From positions 11,236-40,248 of the forward strand of contig WIDE01000189.1 in the NCBI GenBank assembly GCA_015039315.1: 29,013 nucleotides of DNA. Reading direction: 5' to 3'. Positions 1 to 11,840 of this stretch are shown one piece after another. The notes beneath the pieces were generated by a model. It saw nothing but the letters and a program-made list of their open reading frames with translations. It made no database searches and was not told the DNA's origin. Position 1 is the first letter of the stretch. Every line of letters begins with the position of its first letter. Made by a program: the position numbers and the translations under genes. This stretch comes from Clavulina sp. PMI_390. Taxonomy: Eukaryota; Basidiomycota; Agaricomycetes; Cantharellales; Hydnaceae.

Positions 1-980
1 TGGCAAAACTCTCAAAAGCAGCATCCCAGAATCTAAAGGTGTATCTGAACATTCATATTCATCTATGTTGCAAGATATAATTACTAGTATCTGAATGTTC
101 AAGTACTATGAAGGCACATGCCTATGCAAATCCTCAAATTCTCCCTCCCTCTCAGCTGACAAATTAATGTGAGTGTATACGATAATGGGGTGGCCTGTAT
201 GCAATGTGGAAGGTATGCGCCAATCTGGGATAAGGACAGCAAGTGTAGGATGGTGGTAAGACACAATGATACAATCAATCTATCATAAACGCCATAAGGC
301 GGCGGCGTTGGATACAATATTTCCAAGCACGCATATAGATGTAAGGATACCACCTCCATACCTCCCATAGATATTATTGCCAATGCTTTGCCAGCATTAG
401 ATACAGACACATCAATATCAAGGACTCAGGGCAACATCTTATCCTGCGCTGTCAGAAATCCTTTGACTAATTTTGACACTGCTTTTGAGCCCAAATATGC
501 TATAGAGTGAAAGAAAAATTGAGTTTGTGTGATTGTATTGGTTGGTGCTGGTGTTGGGCCATCAGGCGCTTCCTTTAGGTCAATGTACGCGCGCAAGTGG
601 TTAAGTCGTATACGGCGGAAAGTCTACTGGGCTAAATAGGCATGGCACCACACGAATTTAGCAGACGGAAATTCTGCCAAATGTCCGGGTGGAGCTAAAG
701 TTCCGCTACCTTTCCGTCCACAGTGCAAGTCAATAGACCAGGTAGTGGTATGTTACTGTTCTCGTCCTCATTCTCATTGCCTCATTTTATCAAAGGTTCA
801 ATCATTTTGTTGCCAAACCATCTTGTACAGTCGGAGAACATATTGATTACACTTCGGTTACATGACTGGTGCACCTATTACAAAGCATTGGGTTTTTGAT
901 TCGAGTGGACACAATGAAATCAATCTTGGCCAAAGGAGAATGCGAACACAGCCTTGTATCCGACATGCAAGAATACGGTT
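1..980. other. intergenic, no gene supported
   Basis: This is downstream of the kinase stop codon on the minus strand. Short open frames exist (for example minus strand 410-99, about 100 codons) but they show no recognised domain, no convincing intron set and no codon pattern that separates them from chance. The left edge of the window cuts this stretch, so it could hold the 3' part of a gene lying outside. I see no RNA gene or repeat here. Confidence 0.5.
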
Positions 981-2928
981 TTAAGGATTAGAACCTGTGA
1001 CAATGAGCCACGAATGCTGGAGAGCAGTCTGAATTGGCAATCGAGCTTCTGGATTGACTTGCAACATGGCACGAATCCACTCTTGAGCTGTTGAGACCGT
1101 GCAGCAAGGGATATAAGTAATGGGAATGAGGGCGAATAAATTGATTAATGTATACCTGCTTGTGACATCGGAGGCTCAAGGAGACCATTGGTATCAAAGT
1201 TCCGTCGGCGGAAACGCTCATGCAGTCTGTTTTCCCCAGTCAGCCTAAAATGACAGATTAATGGGCAGCACAAAAAAGATAGTTGATGAAAAACGCACAT
1301 GTCATAGACAATTACGCCCATACTCCAGCTGTCCACAATGAGACTATATCCAGTCGCTTGATTTTCAAATACTTCTGGGGCGATATAGGCGGGAGTCCCA
1401 CACTGAGTCTGCAGCACGGGAGAAATTTCCAAGATGATGGTCAAAAGCAGCATTAAAAAAAAAACCAAGGAGAAACTGACATTGAGGAAGGTCTGGCTGT
1501 CAAACATCTTTGCAAGCCCGAAATCAGCAATCTTTGCCATGCCATCTCCTGTGAGAAGAATGTTCTATTGAAAGAAATTGAGCCAAAAAAGAATTATGGG
1601 CACAGCCAGGTAAGGGATCTACCTCGGGCTTAAGGTCACGATGGGCAATACCCTCGTTGTGAATGTACTGTATATAGCTTTCAGTGAAGAACTAGAACCA
1701 GATTGGTGGTCCCACATACATCTAGGCCATTTCCAACAAAACGCGTAATCTTCTTGGCCTCTGGCTCGCCTACAGGAGCACGAGAGATGAGTCGTCCGAC
1801 TCTAGAATAAATATTATGTTGTTACACTTACCCATATGACCTCCTGGCTGGTTACGAATGTGCTGTCGCAGATCTCCGCCATCAACTAGTTCCATGACAA
1901 TGTCTGGGCAGGTGACTTCAGCAAGGGTTTGCAAAAGGGAGGAAGATCAAGGCAAGGTCTCACAGATGGCTCCGGCATCTTCGTACTGATCGATGAACTT
2001 GACGATGTTTTCCTACATGTATGCAAGACTGAAAATCAGCAGGCGGGATGTGAGTATAGAGAGGAGTAACAAACATGAGCGAGCTTCCCCATAATGTTGA
2101 TTTCTCGCTTGAAGTACCGGGTAAAGCTGTCCCACGAGTTAAGGAACCGCGACTTAATGATAATCTTCACTGCCGCCAGAGCCTTGGTATCCTTGTCACG
2201 CGCTTGGTGTACAACGCCAAATCCGCCTCGTCCTATTTCACTGAGTCGCTCATAGACTTTGTAGAAGCCACCACCTACTACTTCAGTCTACATCAGACGC
2301 AAAGATGCGAATCTGGGGTCAGAAATTTGGAGATCTCATGACTTGAAAGAGGTGAGAGAAACGCACGGTCTGGTCACTTGAAGGACGAAAGATGAAACGA
2401 ATATCGTGGCTGCCATAACTCCCTGGCGGCCCAAACGAGATTTCTGGCGAGCCAACAATATCCAAGGCATTTCCTTTACCGATCACCTTTCCCCTGACCT
2501 AGATTAAGGAAATGTGCGCTCCATCATTCAGCTCATCATCAAGTAAGGAGCAGCAAGCAACCCACATAGGTGCCGTTGGACGAGTGGTCGGAAATGTTCA
2601 CCACATCGTTCACGTAAGAAATAGTACAGTGCAAACTGGAGACGATGCTATTGGTAATGACAAAGTCACACTTTGCGTCCCTCCCAATGACATAGCCAAG
2701 CTTTGGCGTCTTGAGCTCGAGCTGAGGGAGGCCTTGCACGCAGGGCTCCAGCCTGCCCCATACGTGGGGGCTATCAACCTGAGGGTCGAGCTGTTGTGGG
2801 ACTTTTGTAAGTATATAAGTTGGCTCATCATCTTCTCCTGCTGGGACTAGCGTAGCTTCATTATCAGTGGGGTCGACGGGCTCCACGTGCCCCTCTACGT
2901 GGTCGTGGGGCTGCAGCGTAGAGGCCAT
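981..2928 (-). CDS. FHA-domain Ser/Thr protein kinase, Chk2/Cds1/Rad53-like
   Basis: This is predicted to be a DNA-damage/replication checkpoint kinase acting in the nucleus. Eleven exons can be joined in frame (2928-2566, 2498-2367, 2287-2075, 2012-1964, 1915-1832, 1799-1738, 1691-1623, 1564-1481, 1408-1299, 1244-1156, 1081-981), giving 451 residues, close to the length of fission yeast Cds1. Residues about 75-160 form an FHA domain with the phosphothreonine-binding signature GRD, SSLHC and NGTYV, ending in DIRFIF. The kinase domain follows with GRGGFG loop, AVK lysine, HRDLKPE catalytic loop, DFGLAK, and CGTPAYIAPE with DSWSMGVI. The C-lobe ends QHSWL shortly before the stop. The order, one FHA then kinase, is that of Cds1/Chk2; Dun1 and Rad53 are related alternatives. 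The start is the ATG that opens the FHA exon. Two splices are less certain: acceptor AGAG near 1800 and the weak donor GTTGGA near 1737. No stop or frameshift is needed to break the model, so it looks functional. Confidence 0.88.
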
Positions 2929-4638
2929 TCTGCGTGATCAAGAGTATAGTACTGCGGGGAAGGGTACCCAACAGATTTCGGATGCCTCCTCGTAAGGTGG
3001 GGGCTAGGGAGAGGACTGTTCGGTGTGGACAACTTTTATAGGTGATGGACCTCACGACTACTTTATAGCACTGAGAATAGGCACAAATAACGCATGAAGT
3101 ACCTCTCCTGTACCGTATTAAGCAATTGAAAGCAGGCGAGGAGATCTGATCCGTGCCTCATCGATTAGAATAGAACACGCCTGCCAATGGTCCCCTCCAG
3201 CTTATAAGGGCTGAATCAGCTGACTTTTTTGATGCCGAATATACTCGCTCACGCATTTATTGTTATCTATACGTAGGGCTCGTCCGCGGAACTCAACTCA
3301 TCCACGGACTTGCAAGACGATGGGCTTTATGAAAGGAGTTGCCCCATCCGTCCATATAATACAAGGGAATCGTCGACTTTACCATATTCGAGCAGCCACT
3401 AATGTATGGAAGTGGTCCCATGGTCAGTACGATGCCGCAATATTACGTATATTCATTGGGTGACCTATATAACAGAACGGCAGCAAGTTCTTCATTGGGA
3501 AATGGCTAAAACTATATCCCAATACTGATCCTAGCTCTCCACTGCCGCCGAATTCATGTTTTCCCGAAAGGGAGTCAGCTGATATTTTGCTTCATTTTTA
3601 TAAAGGCCCAATGCGCGGCAGGGCCCGCCGGAAGCAGAGCGCGAATCAAAGACGTAAACGAGAATGAAGGTAGAGAGCGGTGTACGAGTACAACTATAGA
3701 GGGATAAAAGTAGGTCCTGATAGTACGGCTTCATGAGATAGAAGAAATTAAAAGAAACTTTAGTCCCCAAAACGCTTCCTATCCTGGGGCTTGGCTTCGT
3801 GTCGCTGTAGTCACCTATCCACATGTCCAAGAAGTAGAGAGGAGAAGACTACGAGAGTGTGATAAATAAGGTAGCAATTAGAGCCTTCTAACGTCCAAGA
3901 GGCGGCTGAAGGGTAGCTTGGATGGTAGGATCAAACAACAGCATTATAGCATACGGTGATGGGTAATTTCTATGGCGCATATGGCGTCTCATAAGTCAAT
4001 TTTGATAATGTTTTGCTCTTTTGTAATATATATCGCGCGCTTTTTCCATAAAAGAGCACTTTTCCTAGACTAATCCCAGTGCCTCCAAAGAGGAGGTGTA
4101 GTGCTTGAGGGGCAAGGGTCAGCTCCATTGAACTCTTTCCCGGCCCGGAGACGTGCTCGCAAGAGGAGGAGGAGGCCGGGGGACACAGGGCAGTGCAGCA
4201 CGACTTCGGGACCGAGCTCAAGCCACCTAATATAGGACTATGTACATTCAAGTAAAGAACGACAGGAAGAATTAAGAGATAGAACAGACAGCCACTATAG
4301 AAGGGAGCAGTGAACGGTGACGGAGGGTGGGAGGACTGGAAAGAGAGTCATGCAGGAGCTGCAACTATGACGACAACGGAAGGACGAGAGGACGAGGAGG
4401 CGTAGACTTGTTGCCCCTTGGTCCAGCCCAATCCTGGTCGGTTGCTCATGTCATTTCTGAATCGATCATGCTGCACACATTTCACTAGACTCATTGGACG
4501 ACAGCCTCAGCATTTTCCCAGTTTTTCTAATCGTTTCTTTTCTCTGGCTAGTTCTCTCGTCGCAGATTACATTCAGTTCCTTAATGTATCTAAGGCTCCT
4601 CGTACTCTTGTTCCAGCCTGACTGGATCAGCACAAACC
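2929..4638. other. intergenic spacer, likely kinase promoter at its left end
   Basis: About 1.7 kb separates the kinase start from the integrase gene. The left few hundred bases should carry the kinase promoter; no TATA box or other motif stands out enough to name. Small open frames (plus 3260-3463; minus 3830-3531 and 4251-3970) have no domain and no homology I recognise and are left out. A poly-A/G-rich run with AGAG and GGAGG words lies around 4150-4400. I see no repeat array or RNA gene. Confidence 0.45.
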
Positions 4639-4819
4639 ATGTCGGAAACCTCTCCTCTAAAAGGTGCCCTCCCTCCCAGTCTGTCATCAACCCCTGCTAG
4701 TTCATTCACCCAGTCGATTCCACCACAACTCTATGGTTGCCATCAGCCATATTTCATGTTATTTGCCGAGACCAAATAGTCGAACGGCACCACAAACTTG
4801 GGCCAACACTTTTGTGCCA

Positions 4820-6445
4820 ATGCGCGACCTCCTTGCTCTGTTCAATGCAGCAGCGAATCTGTTGAATGATACTCGACATACTGTCTCATCCCTTCCCCAT
4901 GCCGAGCCTTTTGCTGTTGAACGGGGTATCCTTCGTCTGCAATCTGTATTGTCGGCTCTTGATGCTGTCCCTTATGATCACCCGGACCTACCTCAGGACC
5001 TCAGGAAAAAGCTGATAGACAATGTACATGAGCTCCTCTTGCCCCTACAATCATTCCAAGAGGAACCGTCGTCCCATAAACATTTCCACCCTCCAGCTCT
5101 TCATTTGGGTGAACCGCACCGCCCTAGATATGATATTGATCTTGACTGGGCAGAGGCAATGCGATGGAAGGGCCTGAGCTGGGCTGAAATTGCGAAGTTA
5201 TTGAATGTTGGCCGGGCAACCCTATATCGTCACATGAACCAGGCTGGCCGATCGACGCAGCGCCCATATTCTGAAATTTCAGATGATGCGCTTGACCTAG
5301 AGCTTGCACGGCTGGTGCTTGAGCACCCACACTCAGGCTCTGTGATCATGTGTGGCCATCTTGCGTCTCAAGGGCTGAAATTACCACTCACTCGGGTACA
5401 GGCCAGCCTGCGACGAGTAGATCCAATTGGAGTAATGCTGCGGTATGGGAACTCATTGTTCTCTTGTTTTTTGGGGAAGGCTAATTGATTGTCTTATGCA
5501 TTAGGATGGGTCAAAACATTAAGAGACGAGTATACAAAGTCCGTGGTGCAAATTCCCTGTGGCATCAGGATGGAAATGAGAAGCTCCGTCCATGGGGCTT
5601 CTATGTGCACGGCTGTGTCGATGGTTATTCACGAATGATCATCTACCTCCAAGCAACATCAAACAAGAAGTCCGTTACTGTGGCCCAGATATTTCGAGAG
5701 GCCACAGCAAAATATGGCATTCCCAGTCGTGTACGGGGAGATTTTGGGACTGAGAACAATGGCATTGAAGTGTTCATGATCGAACATCGTGGTTTGAGCC
5801 ACCACGCATATCTTCGGGGCAAGTGAGTGTTTGTTCTCCATTGGCAGCTAGATTTTCTCTAATGACTGGGCTAGGTCCCTCCACAACATCCGAATTGAGC
5901 GTTTGTGGAGAGATGTTCGCAAGGACTGCCTTGAACTTTTCCGCCTGGTCTTCATCTATCTAGAATCGCACAGCCTTCTGGATATGGATAATCGGGTTCA
6001 GCGCATTGCTCTTTTCATTGTTTTTCAGCCTCGTATCCAGGCAAGCCTCCAGCGCACACAGGATGCATGGAACCATCACCCGATGCGAACAGAAAAGATG
6101 AAGACCCCTTTTGCTTTATGGGATATTTCTCGTGCTGAGGGTATCAGTGCTGGGTGGTGGGACGAGGATCCTGGGGATAACATCAACATAGCATCATCTC
6201 AGTTCTATGGTGTGGAGCAAGCTGCAGAAGGACTGGCTCCTCCTGCAAGCGAGGAGTCTGAGGATCCGGATGCGATTAGTGAGGAGGTCGAGGACGGATT
6301 GCGGATTGTCATTGATAATGACATCATTCAGGCTCGTCGGATTCTGTTGGATGCCAACTTTGATTATGGGCGGGACGATGGAAATTATGGTATTCAAGTT
6401 TATGTGAATGCAGTACTAGTACTGGCTGCAGCTTTTCCAGAATAG
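4820..6445 (+). CDS. integrase core domain (DDE) protein, transposon-derived
   Basis: This is predicted to be a retroviral-integrase-fold DNA strand-transfer enzyme of the eukaryotic 'integrase core domain' family. Exons 4820-5442, 5505-5822 and 5875-6445 join in frame to give 503 residues; both introns (62 and 52 nt) have GT..AG ends. The N-terminal half is helical and carries an HTH around LSWAEIAKLLNVGRATLYR, followed by the family's HP..G..-RRVDP segment. The catalytic core shows D230 in LWHQDGNEKL, D287 in RGDFGTEN and E322 in IRIERLWRDV, that is D, D with 34 residues before E, plus the diagnostic HNIRIERLWRDV and AWNHHPMRTEK blocks. The tail (about 80 residues) is acidic. The start is uncertain: an in-frame ATG at 4733 adds 29 residues, and an out-of-frame ATG at 4639 opens a short reading frame that could be an upstream exon. 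No terminal inverted repeats or target duplication were found, so it may be an immobile or domesticated copy. Confidence 0.83.
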
Positions 6446-6489
6446 GCACAATGATTTAAAAAAAAACTCTCTATTGTGTATAGTTCAAT
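6446..6489. other. junction between integrase gene and FAS relic
   Basis: Only about 40 bases, with a run of nine A, lie between the integrase stop and the last recognisable fatty acid synthase codons on the other strand. The FAS homology stops right after its GKMP motif. This short segment is therefore the likely breakpoint where the integrase-bearing DNA meets the truncated synthase. The two units are convergent (tail to tail). Confidence 0.5.
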
Positions 6490-9400
6490 GTAAATACAGG
6501 CATCTTGCCATCAATTGTGCGAGTGATGAGAGTGCTGCCATGCTCGCCAAGAGTGCCAGTGGATGGGAGGGCAGCACCAAGCTCCTTGAGAGGGACTTCC
6601 TTTTCCAGTTGTGCAGCTGAACTCGGTTCTAATGTCACCAAGAAGCTCGTTCTGGACAGTGGACTTGCCACCGACAGGATCCTTGATGGTGCTGGACAGA
6701 GGGGTTTCTTCGACCTTCTTTAGCTTCTAGGCAATGATGACATGCAAGACATCAATCGCATTGATGGGCTTGCCTGCAATTGCAGCGACGGGCCCACCAG
6801 GAGCGGTAACAGGGGCAGCAGCGATGGCGACTAGGGCGGCAGCACAAGCAGGAGCGGGTTCAGATGCTTTGTCAGCAGGCTCCTCTAGAGCCTCGTCCTC
6901 GAACTGTTAGATCTCCTGGTTCTTGGCGTGGCAGAAGAGTGCATGGGTGATGGTGAGGGGGTCATCCGACGCCTTGTACTGGGCCTGGAGGGTACGAAGT
7001 GGCCATGCCAGTCAGATTAGGACCAGGTCCAAGCTCAATGAAGCGCTTGAACCTGTAGTGGGCGAAGGGAAGATCCTGGGTCTCGATCCAGCGCACAGGA
7101 GAAGCGAACTGGTAGGCGAGAAGCTCGGCGAGGATGGGTAAGGTGAGCTTCTGAAGCTGAGTGTACACACCCCAGTTCTCCTTGTCCCGAGCCTTGATGA
7201 CCTTGTCGAGGCGAGGGTACATAGTCTGGTCTTGGATGTACTCATTAGTAACCTGGAAGGGCTTGGCGATCAAGTTGGGGATGTACTTGTTGATGAGGAG
7301 GTAAGGGTTCAAATGTGCCGAGCTGTTTTTCTTGAAGGTCGAAGAATTTTTGAGTGAGCGAAACAGTGCAGGGATAGTTGAGTGTATTCACGTGCAGGTA
7401 TGGAAAGGTATGACACCAGCCCAGAGGTGGCGAGAGTGGAAGGGTGCGCCGATACCAGGCAGAGGGGTCGTGACAAAAACATCCTTGAGGGTGAGATGAC
7501 CGCAGCCTCCTGCTTCTTCGTGACCTCGAAGCGGTTGTCAATAATCTCGGTCAACATCTCCCTGATCTTCGCGAGGGTGAAGCTCCTGGTAAGCTGTAAA
7601 GAGAACCCAGTCAGTAATCAGCGACCAGCGAGCATAATAGAAGACCGACCTTCTCGATGGCGATGTTCTCCTTCTTGAGGTACTTGAGGACGCTGGTGCG
7701 GGTCTGGAGAGCGACCAAGGCACCAGCAGAAAGATATTGGGAGCCCGACATCACAATGATTCAGTGAACATAGACTACGAGTGGCTGAAACATATGAGTC
7801 TTACCTCGCCGCTGTAGTTGACGATCTCGATGAGGGCATTCGTGCGACGGCCAATGACTTCGCGAAGCGCGCTCTTGTTGAAGGTGTGGCTGCTACGGCT
7901 GGGGTTGACAGCACACGTGGCATAGTTCGAGCGGCTGAGATGGTCACGCTCGACGGCGCGCTGCACAGTAATACCATGATAGAACACGACATCGACAAGC
8001 GAGGAGATGGGGAGGACATCAGTGATGGAGGCAAGCGCAGAGTACTCGCCGAGAGTGACCAGCAAAGGCGGAGTCATTCTGGACGAGGCCCTTTGAGCGC
8101 ATGTCATTGAAGGCGGCCTTCTTGGTGACGACGAGAGCGATCTGGGCAAACTGAGCGACAAAGAGGAGACCAGCGGGGTGGCTAAAGGTGTAGCACTGGG
8201 TGCGCATGTTGATGTCAGCAAAGAGAGGGAGGATCTTGACGTTGCCCTCCCTATCAAGGGCGCCGTGTGTCATATCGATGTATCGCTGGCGAATGGCCTG
8301 ACCCTTGATACCACCAAAGTGGATGGTCTTCTCCTTGGGGTTCTGCTTCACGAGCTCGATGATTGAGAAGCCGTAGACGGCAGTCAAGTGCTCATCTGCG
8401 GCATCCCAGACAGCACAGGCAGCAGGGGAGGAAGCGTACAGGTCCATACCCACACCAGGCTCCTGCGAGCCCTGGCCAGTGAAGAAGTAGACTTCAGGGG
8501 GCTGAGCGACCTCGGCGGTACCCTCGATGATCTTCTCGCCGCGCTGGTTGACGGTCTCGACCTTGATGACCCTGTTGCCGCTGTTCATGCCGATGTGCGA
8601 CAGCTTGACGGAAAGCTCATCGCCGGGAAGAACCATGCGGATGAGGTTAACATCGTACCTAGAAGTAGGTCAGAACAGAGTCAATGATAGGTATGATAGA
8701 GAGAACTTACGAAATGACGCGGTAGGGTGACGGCCTCGACGAAGCGCCTCGTGGCAGCGCTGGACCGCATACCGCGAGTGATTGCGCCAGGGAGCGAGGC
8801 ATAGTCAGTGAAGTAGGGGTTGATGTGGATGGGGTTGAAATCGCCAGAGATCTTGGAGTAGGGCTCGCTGGTGGCAGGGGAGGTGAATGAGGATGGGACG
8901 GAGGGGCTGGTGAGAGTGTAGGGGCTCTCAGAGAGGACGGGATGGCCCTGGACAGTACTGTGACGCTGGAGGTATCCAGTGACGGGGTTGCCGATCAAGA
9001 CACCACTGGTGTAGTCGGCGGTGGCGACAGGGATGAGGGTCTTGAGCTGGTCACGGACGCAGACGGTACTGCTGACATTGACACCAGAGAAAGTCGAATT
9101 GTTCTTGTAGGCCAACTCGGTCTACACGGGGAAGATAAGCCTGGTGCCCGGGAGGAGAGGCCTGGTATTGTCGTCCCAGTCGAACCATTCCTTGGACTGG
9201 AGCACACCAGCATCGGCAGCATTGTTGAGCTCGACAGCGTAGTCAGGCTCGTCGATGGCCTACAAGGTGTTCTCGAAGTCGACAAAACGACCACGGTAGA
9301 GGAACGAGGACTTAACCTCGATCATGGGCACACGGTCGCGGGGCACCTTGCCAACGACAGAGACGGTCTTGCCGCTGTTACTGCTGGTCACGGAGAGGAT

Positions 9401-11840
9401 CTGGGCCTTGGAAGTGCAGCACTTGTCGCCGACCTTGAAGGGCTTCGAGGGCTCGAGGATCTTGAAGGCGCTGGAAAGGTGGACAAGCTTGAGCAGGTCG
9501 CCATCAACGGCATCAGGGAAGATGGCACGCATGATATACTAAACAGCCGAGAAAGGTTAGACTTGCTCGATCATCACAGAGAAATGTAGGTTAAACTTAC
9601 CTGCCAGCCAGTGACGATAGCGAAATCCATCGGGACCTCAACCTCAGCCATGCGAGTGGTCCTGTACTTCTCGCCCTGGTTGCCGGCCACAGTAGACAAG
9701 CGCTCGACGGCAGCAGCATCGCTCGTGACCTCGGGGCCAGCGAGCTTGTCGTGGATGCCAATCGAAGGGAGGACCTCGTTCTCGCCGTACCACAGGCACC
9801 AGTAGAATGCCTTAATGCGCTCGTTGCGGCCCTCGGTGACTTCGTCGATGGGGGTGGTAGACGAAGGTGAACTCGAGGGGGATGGAGGATCCCCTGAGCT
9901 CCTCGTTCACCACGACGGTGATGGCATTGGTCTTCTCGCTGAAGGTGGCAGTGACAGCCTCAGAGGTAGGCTGGTGCACGCCGAACGAACGAGCAGAGCC
10001 GTAGAAAGCGGCGGAAGTGGGGACTCGATTAGCACCAGGCGCAACAATGACGGTCTGGCCATTGCGAGGAGCGAACAGCCTCTTCAGGGGGTTCGAGACG
10101 TAGCCACCAGCCTGAACGATGTTCTCGGAGCAGAAGAGAGCACGGAGCCAGTGCACCTTGTGGCCGACGAGGGTCTCGGGCCACTCATTGGTAGGAGGAA
10201 GCGACGAGCCAGACTTGTACATCGTCTTTTTGCCAGAGGTCGAGACGCCAGCGCCATAGGAGGCGGCGAGACCAGGGACAACGGCAGCAGCGGTCGAGCC
10301 GGTGTAGTCGATGGTGGGGACCCTGCTCTCGTCTCCGCTGTACTGAGTCTCGAGCAACTTCTTGATGACGTACTGCTTGACGCCACGCAACATCTCCCTG
10401 GTGGGCTGGCTAGCGACGCGGGCGTGCTTGACGGCGACGGAGCCCTGGAGAATGGCGACAGGCTGGGGATCTTGGTTGAAGACGGCGCCGATATCCTCTG
10501 CAGCCCAGAGAGAATCCTATGAGGATTAAGTATGTCAGTAATATTGAAGAAAGCGAATTAAAAAGATCTGGACTCGCCTTCTTGAACCAGACTTTGAAGG
10601 AAGCACCGGGTACGGGGGTGAAGGGCTAGCGATGAGGAGGAAGAACTTCCTATCCTCAGCAGCAAGGAGCTGCTTGCATCCAGCGGGGTAGGTCTCAAAG
10701 AGCTCCGTAACGAAGGGCCCAGGGTGATTGGGGGTATTATACGACTGGGAGATCGATTGCCTAGGCTTGCCGTTAACACCAGCAGAGCGCTCCCCAACAC
10801 GGCGGGGCCAGTAACCAGGAAGGTTGCGAAGTGAGGGGGCGACCCAGCGAGACTGGTGCTTCATGTACACGAGGCGCACCAGGTGGGGAACGGCCTCCTC
10901 GTAGGTCATGTCGCCGAGGTCCTTGACCACGGTGCCATCCTTCTTCTGGCCGAACCATGGCCTGGCGAAGTCACGGCTGGGCCTCTTGATGACCATGTCG
11001 GCGTTGGCAGGGAGTTGAGCGGCACGCTTCTGCTTGGGGAGCTTGAAGATCAGCTCGTCGAACTCCTTCCAGAGCTTGACGGCGCGGCTAGCAATCTTGT
11101 GGATGGCCCGCCGAGCTCGGACGGGACGGTGAGGATGCCACCGGTATCGTCCCTGTAGAATGTTCTCCCACCTGTCGTCGTCGGCACCAGGTGCTTGAAC
11201 GGGGAGCTTTTTGACGCTCTCGGAGGTGTGAGGCTCCCTGGCGATCATCGCCCACGAACCAGAGAACACACCACCGTGAGGCATGGGCTGCACAACAGAC
11301 GCGGCCGACCATTCACCGCTCATGCAGGGCCAGACGCTCTCGCCGTTACCAGAGCCGGAGCCATCAGCGAGGGAGATGCTGGGGTGCTAGCGGATGGAGC
11401 CGTAAGTGGCAGGGATAGGCTGGTGGAAGTCCTTGTACGAGTGATGACCACCCGCACGACCACCAGTCCACTGCATGATGATGGGGAAGTCGGGGTTGGC
11501 AGCAGTGATGGCTACAGCCTGACGGATACCGTCGGGCGAACCAGGCTTGAAGGCGATGTGCTTGATGTCGCACGAGCGCAGGCCATCAGTGATCTCAGCG
11601 GCCTTCGCCGTGCTGGGAATACCAGCAGCGACACACCAGGCCCTCGATGGGAAGGCCCTCACGTTTCATCTCCTGCCAGGGAGGGACTGGAAATTGAGCT
11701 GGTGGGGGTCAGTGTAGAGCGGGTTGGGCGTAATGCCCACGGCAGTGGGTACGAGGGACTGGATCCCGGCAGTCTTGGCAGAGAGAGCAGCATCGTGGGG
11801 CACAGCAGCTCCTCCAGGTTGAGGAATTGTGAAAACGACT
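6490..11840 (-). pseudogene. truncated, decayed fused fatty acid synthase (beta-alpha) relic
   Basis: This is the remains of a type I fungal fatty acid synthase in which the beta chain runs into the alpha chain. Reading down the minus strand: C-terminal half of the enoyl reductase (11815-11390; IMQWTGGRAGGHHS), the central linker (11320-10580; MKHQSRWVAPSLRNL), dehydratase region (10520-8700; FLYRGRFVDFENT), malonyl/palmitoyl transferase (8640-7700; VYFFTGQGSQEPGVG, AGHS), beta C terminus ([11 protein letters not shown]), then alpha N terminus ([17 protein letters not shown], about 7150-6960) and the acyl carrier domain (VGGKSTVQNE, about 6690). Missing are the acyltransferase and first half of the reductase on one side, and ketoreductase, ketosynthase and phosphopantetheinyl transferase on the other. 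In-frame stops lie at 11389, 9262, 9124, 6909 and 6729. Frameshifts lie near 11635, 11100-11160, 9840, 8050 and 6600. Introns persist at 9600-9539, 8710-8659, 7649-7594 and 10577-10517, so it is a genomic fragment, not a retrocopy. Confidence 0.9.

Noticed and set aside
4418..4700. Three overlapping small frames upstream of the integrase
   Set aside because: Mutually overlapping on both strands and without motifs; at most the ATG at 4639 may belong to an unproven upstream exon.
6500..11800. Many plus-strand frames of 70-235 codons
   Set aside because: They are antisense shadows of the GC-rich fatty acid synthase relic on the minus strand, whose domains are recognisable.
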